From Bradyrhizobium sp. 4 (GTDB lineage: Bacteria > Pseudomonadota > Alphaproteobacteria > Rhizobiales > Xanthobacteraceae), in the NCBI RefSeq assembly GCF_023100905.1, contig NZ_CP064686.1, forward strand, positions 2,294,001-2,358,000: DNA of 64,000 nucleotides. The letters run 5' to 3'. The notes beneath the pieces were generated by a model that was not told the origin of the DNA, searched no databases, and saw nothing but the letters and a program-made list of their open reading frames with translations. The translations under genes and the position numbers were made by a program. Each line of letters opens with the position of its first letter. The first letter of the stretch is position 1. Of the stretch, positions 33,430 through 42,607 are shown piece by piece.

Positions 33430-34509
33430 ATGCGCGCTGCGATTTTCAGGAACGGTGAGATTGTCGTCGACCGGATGGCCGAGCCAAAGCCGGGCCCCGG
33501 TCAGGTGCTGGTCAAGACGCTCGCCTGCGGCATCTGCGGCTCCGACCTGCACGCGCGCCAGCACGCCCATCGCATGGTGGAGATGGCGCGAAAGAGCGGC
33601 CGCAAGCCGATGGATCTCGCCCGCGACGTCGTGTTCGGCCATGAGTTCTGCTGCGAGATCGTCGATTACGGCCCGGGCACTGCGCGCAAGCTCAAGCCTG
33701 GCACGCGCGTCTGCTCGCTGCCGGCCCTGGTGACGCCGCAGGGCATCGAAGGCATCGGCTATTCCAACGACAATATTGGCGGCTACGCCGAGGCGATGCT
33801 GCTGAGCGAAGCGCTGCTGCTCGAGGTGCCCAACGGTCTCGCGCCGGAGCACGCCGCGCTCACCGAGCCGCTCGCGGTCGGCGTTCACGCCGTCGCCAAG
33901 GCCAACATCCGTGGCGGCGAGGTTCCGCTCGTGATCGGCTGCGGACCGGTCGGGCTCGCGGTGATTGCGGCGCTGAAGCTCAAGGGCCTGCATCCGATCG
34001 TCGCCGCTGACTATTCGCCGGCGCGGCGCGCGCTTGCGGCAAAACTCGGCGCCGATATCGTCGTGGATCCAAGGGTGTCGCAGCCCTATGCGACCTGGGC
34101 CGAGCATGCGCAAATGTCGGAGGCGGAGAAGGCGGCGCGGCCGCCTTTGCAGGCGATGCTGCCCGCGCTGAAGCCCGCGATCATCTTCGAATGCGTCGGC
34201 GTGCCTGGGCTGTTGCAGCAGGTGTTCGAAGGCGCGCCGCGCGATGCCAGGATCGTCGTGGTCGGTGTGTGCATGGAGACCGACAGGAGCGAGCCCATGC
34301 TCGGCATCATGAAGGAACTCAACGTTCAGTATGTGCTCGGCTACACGCCCGACGAATTCGCAGCCTCACTGCGCCTGATCGCCGAAGGGCAGGTGGATGC
34401 GGCGGCGATGGTGACGGCGGAAGTCGGCATCGATGGCGTCGCAAAGGCTTTCGCCGACCTCGCCAATCCTGAGGCGCACACCAAGATCATCGTGCAGCCG
34501 TGGCGGTGA
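33430..34509 (+). CDS. zinc-binding alcohol dehydrogenase (medium-chain)
   Basis: The 359-residue MDR protein has a GroES-like N-terminal half. Catalytic zinc ligands appear as Cys in LACGICGSDLHAR and His in VVFGHEFCCEIVDYG; the structural-zinc four-Cys lobe is absent. The NAD(P) site is VIGCGPVGLAVIAALKLKGL. A GGGAGGAG sequence precedes the ATG. The substrate is unknown; the protein may act on a hydroxy-sugar or alcohol. It stands alone, convergent with the Lrp-type gene (4-bp gap). Confidence 0.9.
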   Translation: MRAAIFRNGEIVVDRMAEPKPGPGQVLVKTLACGICGSDLHARQHAHRMVEMARKSGRKPMDLARDVVFGHEFCCEIVDYGPGTARKLKPGTRVCSLPALVTPQGIEGIGYSNDNIGGYAEAMLLSEALLLEVPNGLAPEHAALTEPLAVGVHAVAKANIRGGEVPLVIGCGPVGLAVIAALKLKGLHPIVAADYSPARRALAAKLGADIVVDPRVSQPYATWAEHAQMSEAEKAARPPLQAMLPALKPAIIFECVGVPGLLQQVFEGAPRDARIVVVGVCMETDRSEPMLGIMKELNVQYVLGYTPDEFAASLRLIAEGQVDAAAMVTAEVGIDGVAKAFADLANPEAHTKIIVQPWR

Positions 34510-34513
34510 TGCC

Positions 34514-34975
34514 TTACACCGGCAGCGCGATCGAATATTTCACTTGGCTGAGCGCAAAGCTGGACTCGATCGAGGCGATGCCGTCGAGCCGGGTCAGCTT
34601 GGTCTTCAGGAAAGTCTCGTAGGAAGCGAGGTCGGCCGCGACCACGCGCAAGAGATAGTCGCGGTTGCCGGTCATCAGATAGCACTCCAGCACCTCGTCC
34701 CATTTCGAGATCGCCCGCGCGAAGCGGTTGAGATCCTCCTCCTTCTGCCGCGCCAGTTTGATCGAGATGAAGACGCTGACATGCAGCCCCAGCGCCTTCT
34801 GGTCCACGGTCGCGATGTAGCGCGAGATGACGCCGCGCTCCTCCAGCAGCTTGACGCGGCGATGGCAGGGCGACACCGACAGCCCGACCTTGTCGGCCAG
34901 TTCCTGCATGGTCAGCCGGCTGTCGTTCTGGAGGTAGCTGAGGATTTTTCGGTCGATGGCGTCGAGGGCGGGCAT
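34514..34975 (-). CDS. Lrp/AsnC-family transcriptional regulator
   Basis: The 153-residue protein starts MPALDAIDRKILSYLQNDSR, the classical Lrp N-terminal helix-turn-helix (to about residue 60), followed by a RAM/AsnC ligand domain with YLMTGNRDYLLRVVAADLAS. The frame is open to 35185, but only the part from 34975 is Lrp-like. It is divergent from the AceE-type gene at 35109 across an AT-rich 133-bp gap containing GATTGATTGGTAATC, a plausible Lrp site. The pair recalls mdeR-mdeB of pseudomonads, so it probably senses an amino acid and controls the divergent gene. Confidence 0.9.
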   Translation of the reverse strand: MPALDAIDRKILSYLQNDSRLTMQELADKVGLSVSPCHRRVKLLEERGVISRYIATVDQKALGLHVSVFISIKLARQKEEDLNRFARAISKWDEVLECYLMTGNRDYLLRVVAADLASYETFLKTKLTRLDGIASIESSFALSQVKYSIALPV

Positions 34976-35108
34976 TGGGATGAACCTGTCGTTTTTATCG
35001 ATTGATTGGTAATCTATCCCGATATTAGCCGGTATCGCGCGAAAAATTGAGAAGTTTGGCGCGTCCCGCAGGGGTATCATCGGGCACCTGTTTTCCGGGA
35101 GCATTGCC

Positions 35109-37472
35109 ATGCCCGTTGATACCGCCCGCCTCGACACGTTGACCGCGCTCGCCCGCAAGGCGCTGTGGCTGTCGTCATGGACCATCCATCAGGCCAACCA
35201 CATCCGCCCGAATGCGGACGGCCTGAAGGTCGGGGGACATCAGGCCTCGTCGGCCTCGCTCGCCACCATCATGTCGGCGCTGTATTTCCACGTGCTGAAA
35301 CCCGAAGATCGCGTCGCGGTGAAGCCGCATGCGAGCCCGGTGTTCCACGCCATCCAGTATCTGTTCGGCCGGCAGAGCCGCGAGAAGCTGGAGAATTTTC
35401 GTGGCTTCAAGGGCGCGCAGTCCTATCCCTCGCGCACCAAGGACGTCGACGACGTCGATTTCTCCACCGGATCGGTCGGCCTCGGCGTTGCGCAGACGCT
35501 GTTCGCCTCGCTGGTGCAGGACTACGTCAAGGCACATGGCTGGATGAAGGATCGCCGCGAAGGGCGGATGATTGCGCTCGTCGGCGACGCCGAGATGGAC
35601 GAGGGCAACATTTTCGAGGCGCTCGCGGAGGGCTGGAAGCACGGCCTGCGCAACACCTGGTGGGTGGTCGACTACAACAGGCAGTCGCTCGACGCCGTCG
35701 TCCGCGAAGGTCTCTGGGAAAAGTTCGAGACCGTATTCCGCAATTTCGGCTGGGACGTGATGATCGTGAAATACGGCCGGCTGATGCGCGAGGCCTTTGC
35801 CGAGCCCGGCGGCGAGGCGCTGAAGCGCTGGATCGACAATTGCCCGAACGCGCTCTACGCCGCGTTGTGTTTCCAGGGCGGCGCGGCGTTCCGCAAACAT
35901 CTTCACGACGAGATCGGCGATCAGGGCCCGATCACCAAGCTGATCGACAAGCGCAGCGACGACGAATTGCTGGCGCTGATGTCGAACCTCGGCGGCCATG
36001 ACATGGCGAGCATGCTGGACGCCTTCGAATCCATCGATCACGATCGCCCGGTCTGCTTCATCGCCTACACCATCAAGGGCGTCGGCCTACCGTTCCAGGG
36101 CCACAAGGACAATCACGCCGGCCTGATGACGGTCGCGCAGATGGAGAAATATCGCGACAGCCAGAACATCCGGCCCGGACACGAATGGGACAAATACGAG
36201 GGTCTCGCGCAAAGTGCCGCCGAGCTCGACGCCTTTCTCGCGCGCGTGCCGTTCAACCAGGACGGCCGCCGGCTCACCGCGCCTGTGATCGAGGTGCCGT
36301 CGCAGCTCGCCTTCAAGCCGGCGCCGCAGATGTCGACCCAGCAGGGGTTTGGGCTGGTGTTGAACGAGATCGCGCGCGGCGACAGCGAGCTTGCCAGGCG
36401 CATCGTCACGACGTCGCCTGACGTCACCGTCTCGACAAATCTTGGTCCGTGGGTGAACCGACGTGGCCTGTTCGCGCGCGGCGAGAAGGCGGACTTATTC
36501 CGCAGCGAGAAAATTCCCTCCACCTTCAACTGGGACTTCTCGCCCAAAGGTCAGCATCTCGAGCTCGGCATCGCCGAGATGAACCTGTTCATCATGCTCT
36601 CGGCGCTCGGCCTGTCGCACCAGATCAACGGCGAGCGGCTGCTGCCGGTCGGCACGCTCTATGATCCCTTCATCGAGCGCGGTCTCGATGCGCTGAACTA
36701 TGCCTGCTACCAGGATGCCCGCTTCATGGTGGCGGCGACGCCGTCGGGCATCACGCTGGCACCCGAAGGCGGCGCGCACCAGTCGATCGCAACGCCTTTG
36801 ATCGGCATGGCGCAGGACGGGCTTGCCTCGTTCGAGCCGGCCTTCGTCGACGAGCTCGCCGTGATCATGGGTTGGGGTTTCAACCACATGCAGCGCGATC
36901 CGGGCGAGGGCGGCTCGGTCTATTTGCGGCTGTCGACGCGCAGCATCGAGCAGGCGCAGCGGATCATGACACCCGAGCTTGCAGAGGGCATCACCGACGG
37001 CGCCTATTGGCTGCGCAAGCCGGGCCCCAATGCCGAAGCCGTCATCGCCTATACCGGCGCAGTTGCGCCGGAAGCGATCGAGGCGACCGGCTTCATCGGC
37101 GAGAGCCGGCGCGACATCGGCCTGCTCGCGATCACGTCCGCGGATCGTCTGCATGCGGGGTGGACCGCCGCACGGAAATTGCGCCGTGATCGGCGCGGCG
37201 TTCAGCATCTCAGCCACATCGAAAAGCTGCTCGGGCCGCTGCCGCGCGACTGCGGCATCGTGACCGTGATCGATGGCCATCCGGCGGCGCTGGGCTGGCT
37301 CGGCAGCGTCCGCGGCCATCGCGTCGAGGCGCTCGGCGTCGAGCAGTTCGGCCAGACCGGCACCATCGCCGACCTCTACCGCCACCACGGCATCGGCGCC
37401 AATGCCATCATCGATGCGGCCGAAAGCCTCACCACGGGCGCGCCGGTGCTGCATCGGAAGATGGCGGTTTAA
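35109..37472 (+). CDS. AceE/MdeB-type 2-oxo acid dehydrogenase E1 (annotated often as transketolase)
   Basis: The 787-residue thiamine-diphosphate enzyme has the cofactor motif ALVGDAEMDEGNIFEALAEG, followed by NTWWVVDYNRQ. KPHASPVFHAIQYLFG and QLSSYP-like GAQSYPSRTKDVDDVDFSTG align with homodimeric pyruvate dehydrogenase E1 (AceE) rather than true transketolase. It is about 100 residues shorter than AceE. No E2 or E3 gene is nearby. With a divergent Lrp regulator, the closest functional parallel I know is MdeB, a 2-oxobutyrate dehydrogenase E1 in methionine catabolism. The substrate here is inferred only. Confidence 0.85.
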   Translation: MPVDTARLDTLTALARKALWLSSWTIHQANHIRPNADGLKVGGHQASSASLATIMSALYFHVLKPEDRVAVKPHASPVFHAIQYLFGRQSREKLENFRGFKGAQSYPSRTKDVDDVDFSTGSVGLGVAQTLFASLVQDYVKAHGWMKDRREGRMIALVGDAEMDEGNIFEALAEGWKHGLRNTWWVVDYNRQSLDAVVREGLWEKFETVFRNFGWDVMIVKYGRLMREAFAEPGGEALKRWIDNCPNALYAALCFQGGAAFRKHLHDEIGDQGPITKLIDKRSDDELLALMSNLGGHDMASMLDAFESIDHDRPVCFIAYTIKGVGLPFQGHKDNHAGLMTVAQMEKYRDSQNIRPGHEWDKYEGLAQSAAELDAFLARVPFNQDGRRLTAPVIEVPSQLAFKPAPQMSTQQGFGLVLNEIARGDSELARRIVTTSPDVTVSTNLGPWVNRRGLFARGEKADLFRSEKIPSTFNWDFSPKGQHLELGIAEMNLFIMLSALGLSHQINGERLLPVGTLYDPFIERGLDALNYACYQDARFMVAATPSGITLAPEGGAHQSIATPLIGMAQDGLASFEPAFVDELAVIMGWGFNHMQRDPGEGGSVYLRLSTRSIEQAQRIMTPELAEGITDGAYWLRKPGPNAEAVIAYTGAVAPEAIEATGFIGESRRDIGLLAITSADRLHAGWTAARKLRRDRRGVQHLSHIEKLLGPLPRDCGIVTVIDGHPAALGWLGSVRGHRVEALGVEQFGQTGTIADLYRHHGIGANAIIDAAESLTTGAPVLHRKMAV

Positions 37473-37475
37473 TTC

Positions 37476-37519
37476 GTCATCCCGGCCTAGTGCGCAATTG
37501 CGCACTAGGTCGGGATGAC
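37476..37519. repeat. 44-bp near-perfect palindrome
   Basis: The 22-base arm beginning GTCATCCCGGCCTAGTGCG is followed without a loop by its complement, with one mismatch. It lies 4 bp after the stop of the E1 gene. The outer GTCATCCCGGC resembles the ends of the dispersed repeat families in this window; it could also terminate transcription. Confidence 0.75.
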
Positions 37520-37680
37520 ATCGTGAGTGAGGCGAGACCTTGCCACCCTTCCGCCATCGGCTCATATAACCTCCGTCCGCCGCAATGCTGGCCCCGCATA
37601 TGGCGGGTTCAATTGCCGGCGCTTTCGTGCAAAGATGCCTGCCGAAACGCCCCCTCCAAGCCCCCAAGAAGAGGTTCACT

Positions 37681-39111
37681 ATGGTCAATCGCATGCAGTT
37701 CTACATCGACGGCGCCTGGGTCGATCCCGCCGTCAAGAAGTCCACCGCCGTGGTCAATCCGGCGACGGAAGAGGCGATGTACGAGGTTGCGCTGGGCTCC
37801 AAGGCCGACGTTGACAAAGCCGTCGCCGCCGCCAAGCGCGCGTTCGTGACGTTCTCCCAGACCAGCCGTGACGAGCGCGTCGCGCTGCTGACGAAAGTCA
37901 TCGAGATTTATAAGGGCCGCCTCAAGGAGATCGGTGCCGCCGTCTCCGACGAGATGGGCGCGCCGCTGCCGATGGCCGAAAAGCTCCAGGCCGGCGCCGG
38001 CCTCGGCCACCTCATGACCACGCTCGACGTGCTCAAGAACTATCATTTCGAGGAACCGGTCGGCACCGCCATGGTGCTGCGCGAGCCGGTCGGCGTGGTC
38101 GGCATGATCACGCCCTGGAACTGGCCGCTCAACCAGATCGCCTGCAAGGTCGCGCCCGCGCTCGCCGCCGGCTGCACCATGATCCTGAAGCCATCGGAGT
38201 TCACCCCGACCTCGGCCTTGATCTTTGCGGAAATCCTCCATGAAGCCGGCGTGCCGAAGGGCGTGTTCAACCTCGTCAACGGTCTCGGCCCCGAGGTCGG
38301 CGCCGCCATGAGCGAGCACCCCGATATCGACATGATCTCGTTCACCGGCTCGACCCGCGCCGGCATCGACGTGGCCAAGCGTGCGGCACCGACCGTGAAG
38401 CGCGTCAGCCAGGAGCTCGGTGGCAAGTCGCCGAACGTCATCCTCGAAGGCGCCGACCTCACCAAGGCGGTGACCGGCGGCGTGATGCACATGTTCAACA
38501 ACTCCGGCCAGTCCTGCAACGCGCCCTCGCGCATGATCGTGCCGGCCTCGAAGATGAAGGAAGTCGCCGCGATCGCGAAGGCCGTCGCCGACAAGACCAA
38601 GGCGGGCGATCCGCGCGCCGAAGGCACCACCATCGGCCCGGTCGTCAACCGCGGCCAGTGGGACAAGATCCAGGGGCTGATCAAGAAGGGTATCGACGAG
38701 GGCGCAACGCTCGTGTCCGGCGGCCCGGGCCTGCCCGAGGGCGTCAACAAGGGCTTCTATGTCCGCCCGACCATCTTCGCCGACGTCACCCCTGACATGA
38801 CGATCGCCCGCGAAGAAATCTTCGGACCGGTGCTCACCATCATCGGCGCCAAGGACGAAGCCGAGGCCGTGCATATCGCCAACGACACGCCGTATGGCCT
38901 TGCCGGCTACGTCTCGGGCGCTTCGGTCGAGGACGCCAAGCGCGTCGGCCGACAGATCCGCGCCGGTAACGTCAACCTCCAGGGCGTGCCCAATGACCGC
39001 TCCGCGCCGTTCGGCGGCTACAAGCAGTCGGGCAACGGCCGCGAGTGGGGCAAGTACGGCCTCGAGGACTTCCTCGAAGTGAAGGCCGTCGCGGGCTTCA
39101 ACGCGGCGTAA
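37681..39111 (+). CDS. aldehyde dehydrogenase family protein
   Basis: The 476-residue NAD(P)-dependent ALDH has the catalytic Glu in RVSQELGGKSPNVILEGA and the catalytic Cys in NNSGQSCNAPSRMIV. PWNWPLNQIACKVAPALAAG binds the cofactor, and FTGSTRAGIDVAKRAAPTVK is the Rossmann turn. The start at 37681 follows AAGAGG; the frame is open upstream to 37585 without protein-like character. It oxidises an aldehyde to an acid; specificity is unknown. A strong terminator lies 20 bp after the stop. Confidence 0.92.
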   Translation: MVNRMQFYIDGAWVDPAVKKSTAVVNPATEEAMYEVALGSKADVDKAVAAAKRAFVTFSQTSRDERVALLTKVIEIYKGRLKEIGAAVSDEMGAPLPMAEKLQAGAGLGHLMTTLDVLKNYHFEEPVGTAMVLREPVGVVGMITPWNWPLNQIACKVAPALAAGCTMILKPSEFTPTSALIFAEILHEAGVPKGVFNLVNGLGPEVGAAMSEHPDIDMISFTGSTRAGIDVAKRAAPTVKRVSQELGGKSPNVILEGADLTKAVTGGVMHMFNNSGQSCNAPSRMIVPASKMKEVAAIAKAVADKTKAGDPRAEGTTIGPVVNRGQWDKIQGLIKKGIDEGATLVSGGPGLPEGVNKGFYVRPTIFADVTPDMTIAREEIFGPVLTIIGAKDEAEAVHIANDTPYGLAGYVSGASVEDAKRVGRQIRAGNVNLQGVPNDRSAPFGGYKQSGNGREWGKYGLEDFLEVKAVAGFNAA

Positions 39112-39131
39112 TCTCTAGCGCCTGGGTGAAC

Positions 39132-39166
39132 AAAACGCCGGAGCGGGCAACCGCTCCGGCGTTTTT
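39132..39166 (+). terminator. rho-independent terminator of the aldehyde dehydrogenase gene
   Basis: ACGCCGGAGCGG-GCAA-CCGCTCCGGCGT is a perfect 12-bp stem with a GNRA-type loop, A residues before it and TTTTT after it. It is the strongest terminator in the window and could work in both directions. Confidence 0.92.
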
Positions 39167-39173
39167 CGTTCCA

Positions 39174-39256
39174 TCATTGCGAGCGAAGCGAAGCATTCCA
39201 GAATCTTTCCGAGGGTGCAGTCTGGATTGCTTCGTCGCAAGAGCTCCTCGCAATGA
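39174..39256. repeat. dispersed palindromic repeat (family B)
   Basis: It starts TCATTGCGAGCGAAGCGAAG, contains TCTGGATTGCTTCGTCGC and ends CTCCTCGCAATGA. A second copy in the opposite orientation lies at 56629-56714, again between genes. Confidence 0.8.
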
Positions 39257-39276
39257 CGAAGAGAGAGTTGGGAAGC

Positions 39277-40245
39277 CTATCCCCCCACCGCGCCCTGCGT
39301 GTTCACATACAACGCGTAGATCGACTGGCTCGCGGCCATGAACAGGCGATTGCGCTTGACGCCACCGAAGCAGAGATTGGCGCAGCGCTCGGGCAGGGCG
39401 ATGCGGCCGATCATGACGCCGTCGGGCGCGAACACCACGACGCCGTCGAGTTCGGGATCGCCCATGCCCCAGCCGCACCAGAGATTGCCGTCGATGTCGC
39501 AGCGCATGCCATCCGGCGTGCCCGGGCCTGCGTCGATGAAGACGCGCTTGTTCGAGATCGTGGTGCCATCCGCCGAGACGTCATAGGCGAGGATCTTGCG
39601 GTTCGGCACGCCGCGTGATTCCACGACGTAGAGGATTTTCTCGTCCGGCGAGAAGCACAGCCCGTTCGGCCCGAGCACGCCTTCGGCAACGATGGTCGCC
39701 TTGCCGGTCGCGGGATCGAGCCTGTAGACGTTCGGCTCGATCTCGGGCTCGGCCTTGTAGCCCTCGTAATTGCCGAGCAGGCCGAAGGTGGGATCGGTGA
39801 ACCAGACCGCGCCGTCGGACTTCACCACGACGTCGTTCGGTGAGTTGAGCTTCTTGCCGCCAAAGGAATCCATCAGCACGGTGATGTTGCCGTCATATTC
39901 GGTGCGGGTGACGCGTCGCCCGCCATGCTCGCAGGTGACAAGCCGGCCCTGGCGATCCCTGGTGTTGCCGTTGGCGAAATTGGAGGGCTTGCGGAACACT
40001 GAGACCGCACCGGTCTCCTCCTCCCATTTGATAATGCGCTGGTTCGGGATGTCGCTGCACAGGAGATAACGACCATCGCCGAACCACACCGGACCCTCGG
40101 CCCAGCGCATGCCGGTCGTCAGCCGCTCCACCGCCGAGAGCTTCAACCAGTATTTTTCGAAGCGGGGATCGAGTGCTTTTATCGCGGGATCGGGGTAATA
40201 GGTCGCTGGCCGCCAGCCTTGAGTGTGGGACGATGCCTCATTCAT
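39277..40245 (-). CDS. SMP-30/gluconolactonase family protein
   Basis: The 322-residue beta-propeller protein has the family metal-site segments RWAEGPVWFGDGRYLLCSD (Glu), KLNSPNDVVVKSDGAVWFTD (Asn) and GPGTPDGMRCDIDGNLWCGW (Asp). It corresponds to the lactonase group that opens aldonic or aldaric lactones. I start at 40245 (MNEASSHTQGWRPATYY); the longer frame to 40389 has no such support. It is divergent from the uronate-dehydrogenase-like gene at 40335, whose product is expected to be an aldarolactone, so the two form a plausible pathway pair. Confidence 0.88.
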   Translation of the reverse strand: MNEASSHTQGWRPATYYPDPAIKALDPRFEKYWLKLSAVERLTTGMRWAEGPVWFGDGRYLLCSDIPNQRIIKWEEETGAVSVFRKPSNFANGNTRDRQGRLVTCEHGGRRVTRTEYDGNITVLMDSFGGKKLNSPNDVVVKSDGAVWFTDPTFGLLGNYEGYKAEPEIEPNVYRLDPATGKATIVAEGVLGPNGLCFSPDEKILYVVESRGVPNRKILAYDVSADGTTISNKRVFIDAGPGTPDGMRCDIDGNLWCGWGMGDPELDGVVVFAPDGVMIGRIALPERCANLCFGGVKRNRLFMAASQSIYALYVNTQGAVGG

Positions 40246-40334
40246 GTCGGTTCTCTCGTTTCGTTCCCTCTGGACAATCCAGCTATCATTAGAGACACGT
40301 GACGGCAAATCGGTCGCCAAAGACGAGGAATGAC

Positions 40335-41156
40335 ATGCGCATCTTGATGACGGGAGCTTCGGGTGGAATCGGCACGCGGCTGCGGACATTGCTGCCGCCG
40401 ATCTATCCGGACCTGCTGCTCAGCGACATCCGCCCGCCGGCCGACCTCGGCCCCAACGAGCAATTCAAGGCGGCGGATCTCTCCGACCTTGCCCAGTGCG
40501 AGGCGATCTGCGAGGGCGTCGACGGCATCATCCATTTCGGCGGCTATTCGGTCGAAGGTCCCTGGAACGACATCCTCCAGGCCAACATCATCGGCGGCTA
40601 CAATCTGTTCGAGGCAGCGTATCGCAAGGGCGTCAAGCGCGTGGTGTTCGCCTCCTCGAACCATGCCGTCGGATTCTATCCCCGTCACCACAAGATCGGC
40701 ACCGACGTGACCCCACGCCCCGACGGCCGCTATGGCGTCAGCAAGGTGTTCGGCGAAGCGGTCGGCGCGCTCTATGCCGACAAGCATGGCCTGAAGGTGA
40801 CTTGCCTTCGCATTGGCAATTTCGGCGACGTACCGCTGGACCTCCGCCGGATCTCGATCTGGCTGAAGCCGGAAGATCTGGTGCAGCTCTGCCGGATCGG
40901 GCTCGAGCATCCCGACATTCATTTCGAGATCTTCTACGGCGTGTCCCTGAACGAGCGCGCGTGGTGGGACAACCACCGCGCCTACGAGTTCGGCTACCGC
41001 CCCACGGGGCGCTCCGAGGACCACGTGGCGCATGCGATGGCCGAGCAGGCCAAGCTGAAGCCCGATCCGGTCGGCGATCACTATCAGGGCGGCGCGTTCT
41101 GCAGCAACGAGTTCGACGGCGACACAAGTCGGATCATTGATTGGAATAAGCGGTAG
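40335..41156 (+). CDS. udh: uronate dehydrogenase-like SDR
   Basis: The 273-residue extended SDR begins MRILMTGASGGIGTRLRTLL (NAD site). DGIIHFGGYSVEGPWNDILQ, VVFASSNHAVGFYPRH and the catalytic YGVSK in RPDGRYGVSKVFGEAVGALY match Agrobacterium Udh closely, including AWWDN further on and a QGGAF near the end. Udh oxidises galacturonate or glucuronate to the aldarolactone with NAD. GAGGA six bases before the ATG sets the start; a GTG at 40299 is less likely. The divergent lactonase supports this role. Confidence 0.8.
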   Translation: MRILMTGASGGIGTRLRTLLPPIYPDLLLSDIRPPADLGPNEQFKAADLSDLAQCEAICEGVDGIIHFGGYSVEGPWNDILQANIIGGYNLFEAAYRKGVKRVVFASSNHAVGFYPRHHKIGTDVTPRPDGRYGVSKVFGEAVGALYADKHGLKVTCLRIGNFGDVPLDLRRISIWLKPEDLVQLCRIGLEHPDIHFEIFYGVSLNERAWWDNHRAYEFGYRPTGRSEDHVAHAMAEQAKLKPDPVGDHYQGGAFCSNEFDGDTSRIIDWNKR

Positions 41157-41194
41157 GAGCGCATTCGCAAATCCAGGGCGTCGGAATCGATGCC

Positions 41195-42466
41195 CTAGAC
41201 AACGCGCTTGCCGGCCTGGGCTGCGATGGGCCGCTGCACAAAGTACATCAGGATCAGGGAAATCAACGCAGTCGTCACGACGACGTATCCCAGCCGGTCG
41301 AAATGCCGCAGCGTGCCGTCGGCGTCCTGCGCGATCAGCGCGGCGGCGAGCACGGAGCCGAGCCCGCCGGAGAGCTGTTGCAGCGACGCGCCGACCGCGC
41401 TGAAGGAGCCGCGTTGCGCCGGCTCGGGGATTGCGGAAATCAGCGCCTGCGACGGGATCATGCGCGAGAAGATGCCGACGAACATCAGGACGTTGACCAG
41501 GATCGCGACCGTCAGACTCACCTCGCCGAGATGGGTGTAGATCAGCACCATGACGATGGACATGGCGCTGCCGAAGACGAAGGTCGGGTATTTGCCGAAG
41601 GCATCGCTCGCGCGTCCCACCAAGGGGCCGATGACAATGCTGAACAGGCCGGAGACGAGATAGATCGTCGGCAGATGCACGATGTCGATGCCGAGATTGT
41701 GCACGGTGTAGGCGCTGCCGAACGGCATCAGCATGTAGCCGCCGGTCGCCAGCAGGGTCGTCACCGAGAACGCCATCCAATAACGCGGCTGCGAGACCGT
41801 TGCGATCAGATGCCGAAACGGGTTTCGATCCTGCTTCAGCCCGAGATGGCCGTTCACCGGCTTCATCAGGAACATCACGGCGGCCATGCCGATCACCGAC
41901 AGGCCGACCAGTGCGCCGAACGCGACATGCCAGTTCCACTGGTTGGCGAGGAAAAGACCGGCCGGGATGCCCAGCACCTGGCTTGCAGCGAAGGCGGTTT
42001 GCACGAAACCCATGACGCGGCCGCGCAATTGCAGCCCAAACAGATCGGTGACGATGGCGAGCACGACCGAGCCGATCACGCCGCCGAACAGGCCGGTCAC
42101 GATCCGCCCCAGCAGCAACAGGTGATAGTTGGGCGCGATCGCGCAAAGCGCCGTGCCAAGCGTGAAGCCGGCGTAGAAGAACAACAGCAGCCGCTTGCGA
42201 TCGAACCGGTCGGCAAAGCCGGCCGCCAGGATGCCGGAAATTCCCGCGCTGAACGCATAGGCCGAGACCGCCACGCCGAACTGGGCGGCGGAAATATCGA
42301 GCGCCGGCATCATGATGGCGCCGAGCGGCGACATGATCATGAAATCGATGATGATCGTGAACTGGACCAGCGCCAGCAGCGCGACGAGGACCGCCTGGTA
42401 GCGCGAGAAGCCGCGAGGTGGCGCTTGCCGCTCGGCGATCGGCTCCGTCAGAGTTTGTTCCGTCAT
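41195..42466 (-). CDS. MFS transporter
   Basis: The 423-residue membrane protein has 12 predicted helices. GILAAGFADRFDRKRLLLFF is the MFS loop 2-3 motif and VGRASDAFGKYPTFVFG its counterpart in the second half. It resembles drug/H+ or sugar-type antiporters of the major facilitator superfamily. The substrate is unknown. It is convergent with the udh-like gene 38 bp away, and there is no adjacent regulator. Confidence 0.88.
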   Translation of the reverse strand: MTEQTLTEPIAERQAPPRGFSRYQAVLVALLALVQFTIIIDFMIMSPLGAIMMPALDISAAQFGVAVSAYAFSAGISGILAAGFADRFDRKRLLLFFYAGFTLGTALCAIAPNYHLLLLGRIVTGLFGGVIGSVVLAIVTDLFGLQLRGRVMGFVQTAFAASQVLGIPAGLFLANQWNWHVAFGALVGLSVIGMAAVMFLMKPVNGHLGLKQDRNPFRHLIATVSQPRYWMAFSVTTLLATGGYMLMPFGSAYTVHNLGIDIVHLPTIYLVSGLFSIVIGPLVGRASDAFGKYPTFVFGSAMSIVMVLIYTHLGEVSLTVAILVNVLMFVGIFSRMIPSQALISAIPEPAQRGSFSAVGASLQQLSGGLGSVLAAALIAQDADGTLRHFDRLGYVVVTTALISLILMYFVQRPIAAQAGKRVV

Positions 42467-42607
42467 GGCATTTCGTTCGGGAGGGAGATGGATGGGGACG
42501 CGGGACGTGGCGCCGGAGCCCGGCCCCTATCTATTTCGGCTTTGCGAAATTTCGATGGCTTGACAAACAGTTTTAATGCCTGTCCCGGCACTCGGGCCGG
42601 CATGGGC

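Noticed and set aside
35109..37472. Annotation as an ordinary transketolase
   Set aside because: The cofactor region and the N-terminal half align with AceE-type E1 in motif order, and the length is 787, not the usual 650-680.
40246..42146. Long minus-strand frame across udh and the MFS gene
   Set aside because: It is antisense to the udh-like gene and out of frame in the MFS gene. Both real genes have family motifs in other frames.
42570..42607. Possible terminator after the channel gene
   Set aside because: GC-rich partial symmetry exists, but the stem has mismatches and the T-run is poor.
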